Source of the DNA: Manis javanica
Lineage: Eukaryota > Chordata > Mammalia > Pholidota > Manidae
Reading direction: 5' to 3'
Assembly (NCBI RefSeq): GCF_040802235.1
Contig: NC_133164.1
Location: 110,440,302-110,504,301 of the forward strand
Length of the DNA stretch: 64,000 bases
In this document: piece after piece, positions 49,490 through 61,445 of the stretch
How the letters are laid out: the number at the start of each line of letters is the position of its first letter
How positions within the stretch are numbered: position 1 is the stretch's first letter
Position numbers and translations under genes: made by a program
The notes under the pieces: model-generated
Database searches by the model: none
What the model was told of the DNA's origin: nothing
Seen by the model: only the letters and a program-made list of their open reading frames with translations

Positions 49490-51589
49490 GTAAGTGCCTC
49501 TCTCTCCCCACGCACCTCCCATCCCCAGTGGAAATTAGGCTGTTCCGGAGGGACACTGACTGAGAAGGACACTGACTGAGAAACAGGGGGCAGCTGAGAC
49601 CCAGGAGTTTAAGAAGACCCCACAGAGCATCTGCGCAATGTGAAGTGTCAGCCGCAGAATATTTGAATTTGTCTGCCATGATTATTGTTTCTCAGAAAGT
49701 CTGAGAGAAACGGAGACTTTCCTGGAGGTTCTTCCAAGCCCAGTGGAGGGAAAGGATGGGCAAGGGAGGAGCAGGGGGCCCAGAGGTGGCATGGCATTTC
49801 ATCTCTGCCCTTGGAGTGGAGGTACATGAAGCCATTTCCTGTTCTAGGAAGGTCTGATTTAACATTAACACCAAGGCCTTAAGCAGGATCCCGCCAGCAG
49901 CGGACCTGGAAGGAGGGGGTTTACTTGGCCAGGAATCCTCCCGTCCCCTCCCCCAGGCCTCAGGGCAGGCACAGGAGGCCCACTGTGTTTCGTTCTTAAA
50001 TTTCTAAAATGCCACAACAGCTGTTCCTCTGTCCAATATGTGCTGTTCCCTCAACAGCACTGGATATGGTTGAAGATCTGTGCAGAAATGAAACTGGTTT
50101 CTAGGAATCTCCAAGCCTCAGCAATTCTCTTTAAGAAGAGTCTGTTGAGACCCCGCCCACCCTCCCCGAGCCTGGCTTAGAATTTGCCCAGTGATTCCCT
50201 GTTCATTCCTGGTTTGAGATAAATGTGGGTAATCGATGCATGCATAAGGAGCTTTCCAGATTTTCCCTTCTAGATGGATTTCAATGAAAAAAGAAATGAT
50301 TCTTTGCTCCCTATTGACAAGAATGTTCTATTTTAAAATTTCCATGTACTTGCAAAATGACAAGATTCGGGCATATGATACCGACTTCCTTCGTCTTCAT
50401 CTAGACTATAACAGCCAAAAGAACCAAATTGATGTGTTTAACATGTCAGTTTGAAATAACAATGTACGTGGATTTAGAATTGAGAAAAAGCATCTCCATT
50501 CATCTTTTGCTTTTTAAGAAATCTTTTTGTTATTTCAGATGGGTTAGGTTTGCAGCAAGGCAACACCTCACAGTGCCCAAAGCATTCTTTTCTCAGCCTG
50601 CTGAGGTTGGCCCTAGAACGTCTCAGCTCCTGGGAAACAAAATATGAAAGTAATGACATGCTGCTTGTGCCCAGATCTGACCTGAGAAAGAACAGGGTGT
50701 TTTGTGACATTCCTGGTACTTGTGAATCTAAGACATCTTGCAGGGAGCTGTGATGCACACAGGAGACTTACAGGTTGATGAATTTGCTAGAGGGTTAGGC
50801 TTTGTAAAGGGTTCTTCCTAGATGAACTCCCCCTCCTCATTTATGACAAGAAGCCCATGACATAAAAAGAGGAGCAAACCCAGTCTGGACTGTTTTCATG
50901 CCTGAGGGCCCCATAGGCGGAGCACATTCTGAATTGGCCACAGCAACTAGCAATGTCTGGAATTCAGTCTAGGTTGGGAAGGTGAGGGAAGGGAGACTGA
51001 GACACGGCCCAGAAATTTAGTTAGTTTTAACCGGCATTTAGGAAAGCTGACTCCTTGACCTCTCTCAGGAAATCTCAGAAAGTAAGGCCCAGAGGAGAGG
51101 GTGGGAGATTTCTGTGGATTAGATCAAAGTTGAGAAGCTAAATAAGGTCCAGGCCTTTTCTAAGCTGTAGAAAACCATGCGGGTATTTGGACACATCACC
51201 CTGATTAATATCCAACATCTTTGCCTTAGCATTAATTTCCTCTCAGGAAATAACAGGTATAATTATTTCCCAGTCAGCTTATAAATTTCTATTACTATTA
51301 ACCAGTCCTATTTAATTCAGTTGTTAAATTTGAAACTATTAGAACAAAATATTTTTTAAAGCTGCAGAATAAGAAACGACTGCAAAATTTAAAAAATATT
51401 TCCAAGTAAATCTGGCATTAATCACTTACAATTTTCTTATTAGTGACATAGTATCAGGTGGCATTTGAAAAAACTGAAACATTCTATTTGCTTGTTTAAG
51501 CTGCTTAGCAAGTTAACAGAGATTAACCTCTCTTGCAGGTAATCAAAGAAGTAATAAAAGATAATGACCATTACAGCTATGTTTAAAAA

Positions 51590-51665
51590 CTGTCCACAAG
51601 GCTGAGAACATAATAGGCATTCAATAAATACATGTTTATTGATTGGTACAATAACACCATACAAT
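51590..51665 (+). mobile_element. L2 LINE 3' end remnant
   Basis: Reads 'gagaacataataggcattcaataaatac', the end of the L2 3' UTR. Confidence 0.5.
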
Positions 51666-51825
51666 TATTGTGCTGCATAATAAAGTATTTCCCTAATAAT
51701 TTGCTGGAAAATTAGCCTGAGGCTCATCTCTCTGCACAGCTGTTGACAAGCAGTACAGGAATGGGGTAAATTCTAGCCTCCCAATTGCAGAAGAGCATTT
51801 TGCAGGAAGAAATTTTTATTAGGGA

Positions 51826-51828
<3 letters not shown>

Positions 51829-51880
<52 letters not shown>
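51829..51880. repeat. (CA)26 microsatellite
   Basis: Twenty-six uninterrupted CA units. Seen directly; probably length-variable. Confidence 0.97.
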
Positions 51881-51883
<3 letters not shown>

Positions 51884-52009
51884 ACTGGTTTAAAATAGTT
51901 GAAATTTGAACTATTTTTCTCATTCCAAAATTTCTATATTCATTATAGAAATTAATAAATTCAGAGAAGCAAAAGAACAAAAATGAAAGCATAATTTCAC
52001 TGTTCAAAG

Positions 52010-52360
52010 GTAAGCGTAGTTCATATTTGATGTTTTTGCCCCAGGCATGTATACATTTTCTCCAGAAAGGGGCTCATACTGTGTATACTATCTTGTAGAC
52101 TCCTTCATTCAGTAACTTATTTTGAATCTCTTTCTAAGTCAACAACCGTCTTTCTATAATATCAACTTAAATAACCGGGTTGTACCATAAATATATTACC
52201 ATTCTCTTATAATTGGACATTTAGGTTGTTTGCAATTTAACAATAATAAACAATGCCTCTGTGGCCAACCTTATAGGTAAATCTTTTCTACAAATTTTAG
52301 GACTTTTTCACTGAGATCAACTTCTTGGACCAAAGAAATAGAGGCTCATTTGGAGGGAGG
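52010..52360 (+). mobile_element. Ancient L1M-type LINE 3' fragment
   Basis: Reads 'tcattcagtaacttattttgaatctc', 'ttggacatttaggttgtttgcaattt', 'cttcttggaccaaag', the L1M 3' landmarks in order. Confidence 0.65.
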
Positions 52361-54202
52361 AGTTGGTACAGTTTACCAGAAGGCATTAAATTCTTCCTCT
52401 TTTTTTCTTCCCTGTTGACATTTCCTACCTTCTTCTTCTTCTGCAGATTTTTGAGAGCCGAAGCTTACAGCACCCACCTGGAGAACTAGAGGGGTGCTCA
52501 GACACTGCTGTAACGTCCTGAGAAGGGAAATGGGCCCAAGCCCTTGCTGGATAGAGCGCTTTCCAAGCAGGTCCTACCAGGGCCTTTTAAACTAGCAAAT
52601 TGTTCACCTCCCACTGATTCTTCCCAACTGAGGCCAAGAGATTTCTGGAGCTTCTTGTCATGGGTAGCAGCATCCGTTAACTAACTAGGAAATGGGGATT
52701 CTTTTTCTAGGTCCTTCAGGTAAAGACCAAACGGATGAGCCCAGCTGACTCATTAGGAGGGGCAGTAGGGAAGGGAAGAACCAGATACTTAATCACACAG
52801 TTGTGTCCACCATGGCTGCCCCCAGAGGGCTGTTTGCGTGACTGGTACCAACTAGAATTCTGGAGTCCGTATTTGGTGTGAGTCGCAGCAAAACTGCCTA
52901 GATGAAGGATTCCACCTTGAAGAGAGTAGGTCAGCAGTGGCCCAAGTGGCACTTCCGTGCTGCTTGCAAATGACCGCACTCTAAAAAGGCAAGTCAGGGT
53001 CAGAGACTGGAAAAAGAAGTCAGCCACTTGATAGGAAAATAAGCAAATTGACACAGTCCAAAAGGAAAGAAGGGGGGAAAAAAAGGCAGGCAGGGTGCAA
53101 CGCTCAATCCTATGGAGAATGAGTGGCATTCATGCTGTGCTTATAACCACACAGTCCAGGCTGAAGAGGGTGATTTCATGGACTGCACGTTAATAAAGGG
53201 CTTCTTTACCGAAAAACACAGAGGGATCATTTTTAGTTGTTAAGAAAGAGCCAGTTTTATGACCAAAGTAAGACTCTGGTCAAACGTTAATAATGCAGTT
53301 ATCCTGTGAAAAAAATAAATTGGCCCCCAATTCTCTCCTCTTCTAGCATTTGAGGGGAAATAAAGGATTAGGTCAAATGATTTATTTCCTCTCCTTCTCC
53401 ACTGTGGGCAGGAGTTCATACATCAGTGAGAAACCATTTTTAACAGGAAACCGAGAAAACCAGAAGGTATTTATTCACAGGTGGCTCCCTTTTGCTAGAA
53501 AATGAGTATTATTAACAAAAAAAAAATTGAACAGTTATTTGCTCTCCATTTTCCTCCTTTCCTTTGTTCCCCACCCTTTCCACCCACTGCTATGGTGGAA
53601 AATGACTGAATAAGATTTAAAATCTGAGCACCGTTGGATGCCTCTGTATCCAAGAGATGTTACACTGAAAGCAGATGACAGCACATCTAAGTGCCATATC
53701 CCCACGCAAAATAATTTTCATTTTGTTAGACTGCAGAATTTACCACATTTACTGCTGATGGATTGGGATCTATGGGGAGGGAGAAGTTGGGGAGGCTCTA
53801 TTAATCTAGTAATATTATTATGGCTTGTAATGTGGTCTTCCACTAAGTATTTGCTTCCTAAAATTGATTCCCTCTAGATTCTTTCTCAGCACTTTGCGAA
53901 AATTGATGCAGATTTCCCATTCATTTGCATAGAATATCTTTGTTCCCCCTGGCAGGAGGACTTTGTGGGGTGGATGAAGAACACAAGGCAGTACTTTGTT
54001 AGCTCGACTGTTCCAGACACAGAAGCCTGACATCTTCCTGTCTTTCCACTGCTCACGATGCTCTGTACTGGTGACCTCTCTTTTCTCTGCTCAGGTCACT
54101 GGACGGAGCTGGCAAGCTTCCCTGGTGATGTTCAGTGGCAATGGTGGTACGTGGAGGTGAAGTTAACACCTTCATGGCTACAGATTTTCCTTAGCAGAGC
54201 TG

Positions 54203-54224
54203 TGGAGTGTGACAATGGTGTTTG
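54203..54224 (+). ncRNA. MIR122: Mature miR-122-5p
   Basis: 22 nt identical to the known vertebrate mature sequence, including the seed GGAGTGT. Confidence 0.97.
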
Positions 54225-54238
54225 TGTCCAAACTATCA

Positions 54239-54260
54239 AACGCCATTATCACACTAAATA
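54239..54260 (+). ncRNA. MIR122: Mature miR-122-3p
   Basis: 22 nt on the 3' arm, beginning AACGCCATTATC and pairing with the 5p arm with a two-base overhang. Confidence 0.9.
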
Positions 54261-54469
54261 GCTACTGTTAGGCAATCCTTCCGTTCAGGAAATGCCTCGG
54301 CATCTGTTTGGTATGGGAAGAAGGTTCATCTCTGAGCAGCGCTCCCAGTCACGCATCACTACTGAATAAATTCAGGTCCCTCGGTACTCATAACCAATAT
54401 GTCATCTGAACTTTGCATCTCACATGCAGTTGTTAAATATTTTAGCTGATAATGAATACTCTTGTTTTC

Positions 54470-54565
54470 CTCGGTCAATAAAAAGATTGCAGAGTCCCCC
54501 AGAGCACCCAGCATAAGACTAGGCACATGGTAATTGTTCAACCCATGTTTATTGAGTTGAAATGA
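54470..54565 (+). mobile_element. L2 LINE 3' end fragment
   Basis: Reads 'gagcacccagcataagactaggcacatgg', 'caacccatgtttattgagttgaa', the L2 3' terminus, only about 200 bases after mir-122. Confidence 0.6.
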
Positions 54566-56889
54566 AGTTAGGAAAGTGTTAGATGCAGAAAACTCAAATG
54601 GGGTTAAATCAAGGTGATGCAAACCGCAGGTTTTTGGGCACAGAGTTAGGTATGCAGGTCTTCCACTTCTCATCATGAAAACACAACCTTCTAATAAACT
54701 TACATGTGACTTAACTGACCTTTCAGAAATTCTGGCACATGTTTGACTTCTACTGATTTTAATCAGTCACCAGGCTGATTACTGAATTTGTATGCTAGGT
54801 CTCTCTTTCTTATGTTTCAATGAATTACCATCAGGAAATTATACATGAACTGTGCTTGAATTGCCATAGCAAATCTGAACATTTTAAACCCAAGCAGCTT
54901 CTAGGACAATTGAACCAGCTGGAAGGTCTGGTTTGAAACACATTCTTTCTCTGAGAGACATTTAAAGTAAGGAGTAGGGTTTGTTTGTGTTGGGCTAAAG
55001 CTTATCTCTCATGACTTGGTTAAATGAGTAAGTACATGTTTAATCAAATTGAAAGAGTTGGGGCTACCAGCAGAAATAAATTCATTTATTCAATAAGTTC
55101 AACCATTCCTTTATCAAAATATGTGTATCAAGTAGCAGCCACCCATGTGGGGATACTTTTAAATTAAACATATCTGACATCATTTCCAAAAATGGGCATT
55201 CACTGGTTCATATTCTGCTTGGAATTGTAATTCTTCCAACTATATTTATTAAGAGAACAAATAAGCAAAACGTTGCAAAATAACTCCAAGTTCCTTGCTG
55301 GAAAGCGCCACGTGAGTGCCATCCACGCAGCTGTGATACACGCAAAGGCTCCAAGGGCCTGAGAAGCTTCCACCCAACGAAGAGGGGGTCCATCCCCACG
55401 TGCTCCTCCTGGGGCATACCACTTCTTCCCTCCTGGCATCGTCCACCTTCAAGAGGAGAACAAGACCCCCTGAAATAATTATTATACTGGTATTTGTTTT
55501 TTGTGTATTCCTGGACAGAGCATTAACTGAAGGAGCATTGATAGAGGTCTGTACCATTACACAAACCACCCCCAATCACACTATTTCATTTGATGCAGTG
55601 GAACCGAGGGCCAAGATGACAGGTTGGGGGTTCCTCCCACAGAAGGCAAACTGAGACTGAGAATGGTTCTGGAATCTTCTGGTCATGCAACCACAGCTCA
55701 ACATGGGTGTCCTAAATCTCAGGCTCTGTCTTTCACCTCTAGCCTTCCTTGGCCAGACTATTCCAAGAACCTCATGATTCACTGCTGAGGCTCTGTGCAA
55801 GTGGGGTAGTTGTACCAGTATTTGCTCAGTCTTCTTGGCCCCCTGTCTGCTTCCTCAGGGGGTTCTGAGGGGAAGCCTGTGGGTAAGAGCAATGGGCCAT
55901 TTGACAGTCTGTGCTGTGAGTGTTCAAAATGCAGAGAAAGCCAAACACTGTGAAACACCATAATCATGACGTGAGGAGGAAGAGAAGGGGTGGCTAAGTG
56001 GTAGTTCTGGGGTTAGGAAGAGGGTGGCTGAACCAGACATGGAGCAGCTAGCTAGTTATGGGCCACATGCCTCTGCATTCAAGGCCCCGGAGTCTTTAGG
56101 CGCCAACCTTCCCAGGCTCCACACAAAGTAGAACCACCTCGCGCATTCCCCTTACTCCTGCTCACCCCAACATTTTGCTCAGATGGAATTAAACAGGGAG
56201 CCCTGGAAGGGCATTCGACATGTTTCTACTAAGCTGGCTTACACCATGCCTTATTATGCTCCCTGCCTGGGTTAGTTCTGCATCCAAGCCTGGGCACCAC
56301 TCCTTCTCTAACTCTCTAAGGAGCACACAGGGACGGCACGCCCGCCCGCCACTCTCCACGGAAAAGCTCCTTCTAACACGGTTCTGCTGCTCCAAGTCCC
56401 TGATTACGGCATCCTTCTCCAGCCCAGCTTACACCTCCTCCTCTCCCTCTGGGAAGATTACTGCCAGTGTTCTCCAATAAAGCATTCCTGGGGACACATA
56501 CTGACTCTGAATGTAGTCTGCAAGATGAAAGGGTCCACTTGGTAGTGCAGTAAAAATCACACTCAAGCCAGAAGGCAGCAGAGAGCCCAGGAGGCCGCAT
56601 TGAGATGTTTCCTTCCCCAGCAGCCAGGCCTTACTTTGCTTTGTGAATTGTGTTGGTGAGGCCCTAGGAGTCCTTCCACCTTAGTACATACAGTGTGTGC
56701 CTTGAATGTGACAATTACCACTCAGGGCCTGCCCAATGTTCCATCCAGCCCCAGAGGAAATTTTGTGAAATAGCATAGCAGTTACCCTATGTAGATGGCT
56801 ATTCTACACTATTTTTCTAAACTCCTCTTAAAGCTATGTTTTCCACTTGGCATACTTCCTTTAAACATAAGAGAATGGAAGATTAGAAC

Positions 56890-57000
56890 TGGAAGCCAGT
56901 TTGCAATTTCTTCCAATGAGGAAAAATGAAGCCCAGAAAAGTTGCGGAACCTACCCAAAGTTAGTCTGTTAGTCTGTGGCCGGGCGGGACCCAGGCTTTG
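56890..57000 (-). mobile_element. MIR SINE fragment
   Basis: Reads 'ccaatgaggaaaaatgaagcccag', 'cctacccaaagttagtctgttag', a diverged reverse MIR core. Confidence 0.5.
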
Positions 57001-58069
57001 CGGCCTGTCCTGTGGTGTTCTGTGCTCACGGCCTGCAGAGCAGGCTCCCAGGGAAGGCAGCACTTGCTGAATGAGGGACCAGGCACCACGTGAAGTCCCT
57101 TTCCTTTCATTCATCTGCAAATGTCCCCTCAGGTGTCAAAGGGACACTCCCTCCTTTGGTATTCTAGAGCTGGGGGCATGGGTCCCCCAGCCTGCATCAT
57201 CTACCATCCACTGGACAGACATGGGGTGTACAACCTTGTGCGTGGAATTGTCTTGGGCTCTGGTGACACAAAGAAGGAGGCTGAGTCCCTTCCCTGAGCT
57301 CTCTATCTAGGAGTTGGATGGTTACCTAGACGAAGACCTTTAGGCCTCAGGGTGCTAGATGCCATCTCAGAGCCATAGATAAGGAGTCCATGGACTTTAA
57401 TGACGCCCTTCATTTCTTTTCAGATGAAGAAACACTGCATCTCTGACATTATCATCTTGTTACTGTTGGAAAAAAAACCACTCTTGTTTCCTTTGATGAG
57501 GCAATTGCCAACAGATTATAAAGGGGATGTTGTCATGTTGGGCAGCAATTTTGCATGCGAACGAACATCTTGCTGCTTCTACTTTGTCCCTTGCCAGCAT
57601 ATGAGCAGCACGGGGTCTGCTGAGGGATCTGAGTAGGAGTTAGGGAATGGGTTAGAGCACTTCTCAGTATGTGCATGGAGAATTTTTATTTCTCAGAGGA
57701 GCTGGGGATGATGTGAGCTGGCTGTCTCTCACGACACAGGCTGGGTTAATGCTCATAGCACCCGTCATCAGGCCCTTTCCTTCCTCACAGCAAGCCCACT
57801 CCGAGGCCACCAGCTGAATGTCTCATTGTCCCTTGGTTTCCCCTCCTTTGGGGCCAGCTCAAGGAAGCTTTCTGAAGGGAAAGGAAAGTTTCCAACACAC
57901 ATGCAAGTTCACAAAAATGTGCATGGCTTCTGCAAATTCCAAAGGGCTGGGTCATAAGACTGTCTAATTTAGAAAGCAGGGTCACCATGTGTGTTCTGAA
58001 AAAGGTTATGTGATGCAGATTTATTGTGTGCTTAAGAGTATTTAAACACTGTATATAGGATGCGAAGAT

Positions 58070-58330
58070 GAGTAAGACACTCATTCATCCAACGAGCATT
58101 CAGCCACGTTCCTACTAAGCGTTCCTACTAAGTGACGTTAGTCACTGAGAATTCAAAACTAAGATGCTTTCTCCAGGATATAGGGTTGACAACCCAGTGA
58201 GGACACAGACAGGCAAATGAGTGACAGCAGCATAGGGCTGCAGGTGTGGAGCTCCCCGGAGGCCTACAGGAGGGAAACACTGTGCATAGGGCATGAATAA
58301 GAATAAGAAACAAGGCCTCTGGTATAGAAA
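58070..58330 (-). mobile_element. L2 LINE 3' end fragment
   Basis: Begins 'cactcattcatccaacgagcattcag' and runs through 'gataagggt'-like and 'gaggacacagacaggcaaatgag' parts, in the reverse L2 order. Diverged. Confidence 0.5.
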
Positions 58331-60429
58331 GCACACCGGAGCTTCAGGCTGCCACTAAGGACAAAGAAAGTCATGATGTTGGCAGGTGAAGCATAGTGTT
58401 CACCTTGAGAGAAGCTGAGTCACCTTCAAGTTTCCAAATTGTCCCCCAGCCATCTCCTCCAGAGAACAGGTGAACCATGAACCTGGAGTTTATTTGCTGG
58501 GGATTTTCCCCTCAAAAACGCAGCCAAACATCCACAGAAAATAAGCACATTGTGCCATTTTGCAAGTGACAGGGGTTGGCGTGTGTCTATGTGTTTGCAG
58601 TGCACATGTATGCGAAGAATTTTAATTCCTCAAAGGGGCTGGGTAAGATGCCTTTAAAGTCTCGTTCAACTGGGACTTTCTTTTTTTAATCAGGGAAAAG
58701 CCAGTGCTATGATGTACACCTTGGGCTGAAATGAGCACCCCCCATAGCCAAGCCCTTTGCCCGAGGGGTGAGGGCGGAACACTCTCCACCTAGGATACTG
58801 TCCCCTAGTGGTAGGATACAGCCTTGCACATCGTCACATCAGTGGTCCCCCCAAGGATTTCAGCTTTGCTACCTGAGTATTCCAAATCGATTGCACTAAG
58901 AGCTTCTGCAAGCGGAATCCAACTTTAATTTTGATAAAGTAAGTTTTCAAAGGCTTGAGGGGGAAAGGGAGAGGAGTGGAAGAGAGTGTTCTACTGAGTC
59001 AGCCTGTTAAATACACCAGACAAGAACTAATCTTGTTCTACCTAGAGAATAAGTTCCTTCCCTTTCACTTTTCTGGCACATTTAGCCCAGTCAAAAGCTA
59101 ATTAACATCCTTCCCACTTCTTAAAGCTGCTTGTCTTCTGTGCAGCACAACCCGTCCTGTTTCTCCACACGGCTTCTAATTGCAGCTGGATAGAAAGAAG
59201 TCAGAGATTCTCCCCCACTGTTTGGATGAGCCATCGACTGCATTTACAGTCCCCCTCACTGAGCACTAACAGCCTGTGCCCAAGATTCTTCTGGTCTCTC
59301 CTATATCTCTGCTTGAGCTCAGGCTATCTCAGAGCAGATCCTTTGCTCAGCAATTAGAGTAAGTGAGATGCTCATGGGTAAAACATATCAAGGGCCACTA
59401 CATGTGTCCCAAAGGGTGTGGCTACAAACCACCACCCCACAATGTACACAGTATGTTGGGGAATTTTGATTGCAAGAAGCCATTTTTCTTAGATTATCTC
59501 AAGTAATTCATTCTTAGAGTAATATTTCTTAAGCATCCGCTAGGTACAAAGCACTGAGCTGGGGAGAGTTTTGGGGAACAGGATGCATGGCAGTAAAGGA
59601 ACAGGAATCACATGGGGATCCCCAAAGGGTCATAAGGTAAGACCTTGTGGGGAGTGGCAGGACAGTCAGGATGCACAAGTGCTCCACGATTGGGCTGTCT
59701 GGTCACCCCCAGGCTGTAGCAATAAACCAAGCCTCTACCATTTTGGTGATTCCTTTGCTCCCTTTTACTGGGCTTCCTGCTATCATGTCTGTCTCCATCC
59801 TTACCTATAGTTTCTGCTCACCTGTAACTGCTGATTTCTCATATCTTCGGCTAGTTTTGGGGTCTCATGGCCCCTGCTACTTAATGGCCTCCACTTGCCC
59901 ACCTCCTCTGGGTGTCTTTTCAGTTTCTTCCTGTGCTACCAAGTGGCTTCAAACCTCCCTGCACCCCCAGTCTGGATCCCTGAGCCAGAGACTTTGATTG
60001 CTTCAGTTAAGCTGTGTATTTCCACTGGGCCAGAGCTTCACTCCAGGCCCCGACATAGGCTGCTGGTCAACCTGCAGGGCAGGAAAAGACAAAGGGGGTG
60101 TATATGAGAAAGTATAATGTAAGAACTGATTTGTATACTTTACTTTGAGCAGGAGCTAATGACCCCCCAGATGAAAAGGTGGGGGAAGAATTATCAGGAA
60201 GGGGGCCAGTATGTGTAAAGTCTTAGAGTGAAGTGGACTTTGGAACAGCCAAAAAAAACTCAAAGCTGACTGATGCGGCAGGAATGTGAAGAGCAGACAG
60301 AAGATGAGGCTGGAGAGGCGGGCGAGGGCCGGCATCCCGGCAGCCGGATGGAGGAGGAGGAGGAGAGGGCAGGCACGGGGGCCACTGCTATTTCAAAATC
60401 ATGCATCTTATGGAGGGGTCATCAAGTTC

Positions 60430-60845
60430 AGGACTGGGTCAAATCTAGACGGCCACCTGTGTTTGTAGGAACTAAGCGTGGTGTTTATCATTTTGAATTA
60501 TTAAAAGAAATCAAAACACGAACACTTTCATAACACGTGAAATTTATATGCAATTCACATTTCAATGTCCATAAGTAAAGTTTTACTGGAATTTGCCAAC
60601 TGCTCCCATTGACCCAGTTTAGCACTGAAAGTCTTTGATCCCAAAAAAACACCTCAGGTCCCAGACAAATTGGGAGGATTGGCCACCTGCAACGTAACCA
60701 GGCTCATTCATTTACACATTGTCTGTAGCTGCTTTCCCGCTCTGGTGGCAGAGTAGGGTAATTATGACAGGGCCAAATGGCCCCCAAAAACTAAAATATT
60801 TACTATCTGGCCATTTATAGAGAAAGTTTGCTGGACCACTGATCA
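60430..60845 (+). mobile_element. hAT DNA transposon carrying a second DNA element
   Basis: The host element is seen as 'agtaaagttttactggaat' (to about 60594) and resumes at about 60700 with 'ggctcattcatttacacattgtctgtagctgc' through 'aaaatatttactatctggcc' and 'gagaaagtttgctggacc'. The roughly 105 bp between them ('gccaactgctcccattgaccc' ... 'gacaaattgggaggattggccac') look like a different small DNA element with its own inverted ends. Confidence 0.6.
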
Positions 60846-60964
60846 AGACCAAGGAGGAGTAGCTAATTTCTTTGCTAAAATAAGGGAATATAACTGATTG
60901 TTACTGTCATGAGAGAATTAACCATGTCTACATATTTTTCTCCATTGGAAGTTGATTCCTTTTT

Positions 60965-61445
60965 TAAACCTAAATTAGGTCACATCACTCTCCTGCTCAA
61001 GATCCTTCAGTGGCTTCCCATTCCAGTGGGATGACATGCAAGGATCCCATACATCCCTCTCAGACAGGGCTGATTTTTACCCTGCCCTTCCCCTCCTCAC
61101 TCCACACCACACTCAGCCCCTTGCTGTTCCTCAACCATGCCAAGTACAATCCTGTCTCAGGACCTTTGTACTTACTGTTTCCTCTATCCAGACCTCTTCT
61201 CCCAGATACATGCAGACCTCCCTCCTTCGTCTCATTCTTGTTTCTATTCAAAGTTGTCTTTTCCAGGATAAACCTTTTCCCTTATCCAAGTACTTACCAC
61301 CTTCCAATATAATTTTTTATTTGTTTATTTTCTGCATCCATTCTAGGACAGGCACATGAGGACAGGGACCTTGCTGTATTTCCAGCTCACAGAACAGTGT
61401 CAGTCACATGGTAGGTTTGTGATAAATATTTGCTTGATAAATAAA
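60965..61445 (+). mobile_element. L2 LINE 3' end, long fragment
   Basis: Reads 'gatccttcagtggcttcccattccag', 'cttgctgttcctcaaccatgcc', 'aggacctttgtacttactgtttcc', 'gaggacagggaccttgctg', 'gataaatatttgcttgataaat'. One of the clearest L2 copies in the window; the open frames here are decayed LINE or chance. Confidence 0.8.

Larger units (their letters stand above)
49490..54094 (+). other. MIR122HG: Predicted pri-miR-122 intron
   Basis: 4605 bp from GTAAGT to TTCTCTGCTCAG. It contains a CA repeat (51829-51880), an L2 3' end near 51590-51660 and an L1M fragment (52010-52360). The remainder has no recognised gene. Confidence 0.5.
54200..54265 (-). ncRNA. MIR3591: Antisense hairpin corresponding to mir-3591
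   Basis: The reverse strand of the mir-122 stem is itself a hairpin and is annotated in human as mir-3591. Its 5p arm would be the complement of 54236-54258 and its 3p arm the complement of 54203-54223; both are intact here. Expression from this strand cannot be judged from sequence. Confidence 0.45.
54189..54273 (+). ncRNA. MIR122: mir-122 precursor hairpin
   Basis: An 85-nt stem-loop matching the human mir-122 precursor as I recall it, except for C at 54229 in the loop and T at 54268 in the lower stem. miR-122 is the dominant liver microRNA; it controls lipid and cholesterol genes and is also bound by the hepatitis C virus 5' UTR. The mature 5p arm is 54203-54224, starting with the seed region TGGAGTGTGA; the 3p arm is 54239-54260. 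The T at 54268 turns a G-C pair into a G-U wobble, so the stem is kept. A CNNC motif (CTTC, 54278-54281) lies 18 bases past the 3p end, a known aid to Drosha processing. It lies downstream of NEDD4L on the same strand, as in human. Confidence 0.98.
54095..54300 (+). ncRNA. MIR122HG: Predicted exon 2 of pri-miR-122 host RNA (5' part)
   Basis: The acceptor has a strong pyrimidine tract (TCTCTTTTCTCTGCTCAG, ending at 54094). The hairpin begins 94 bases into the exon. In human cells the host RNA is reported to end through Microprocessor cleavage at the hairpin rather than at a poly(A) signal, so the 3' limit given here is only nominal. Confidence 0.5.

Noticed and set aside
54058-54261. 67-codon frame spanning the mir-122 region
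   Set aside because: The stretch is explained by the non-coding hairpin; the frame crosses the intron acceptor and both miRNA arms.
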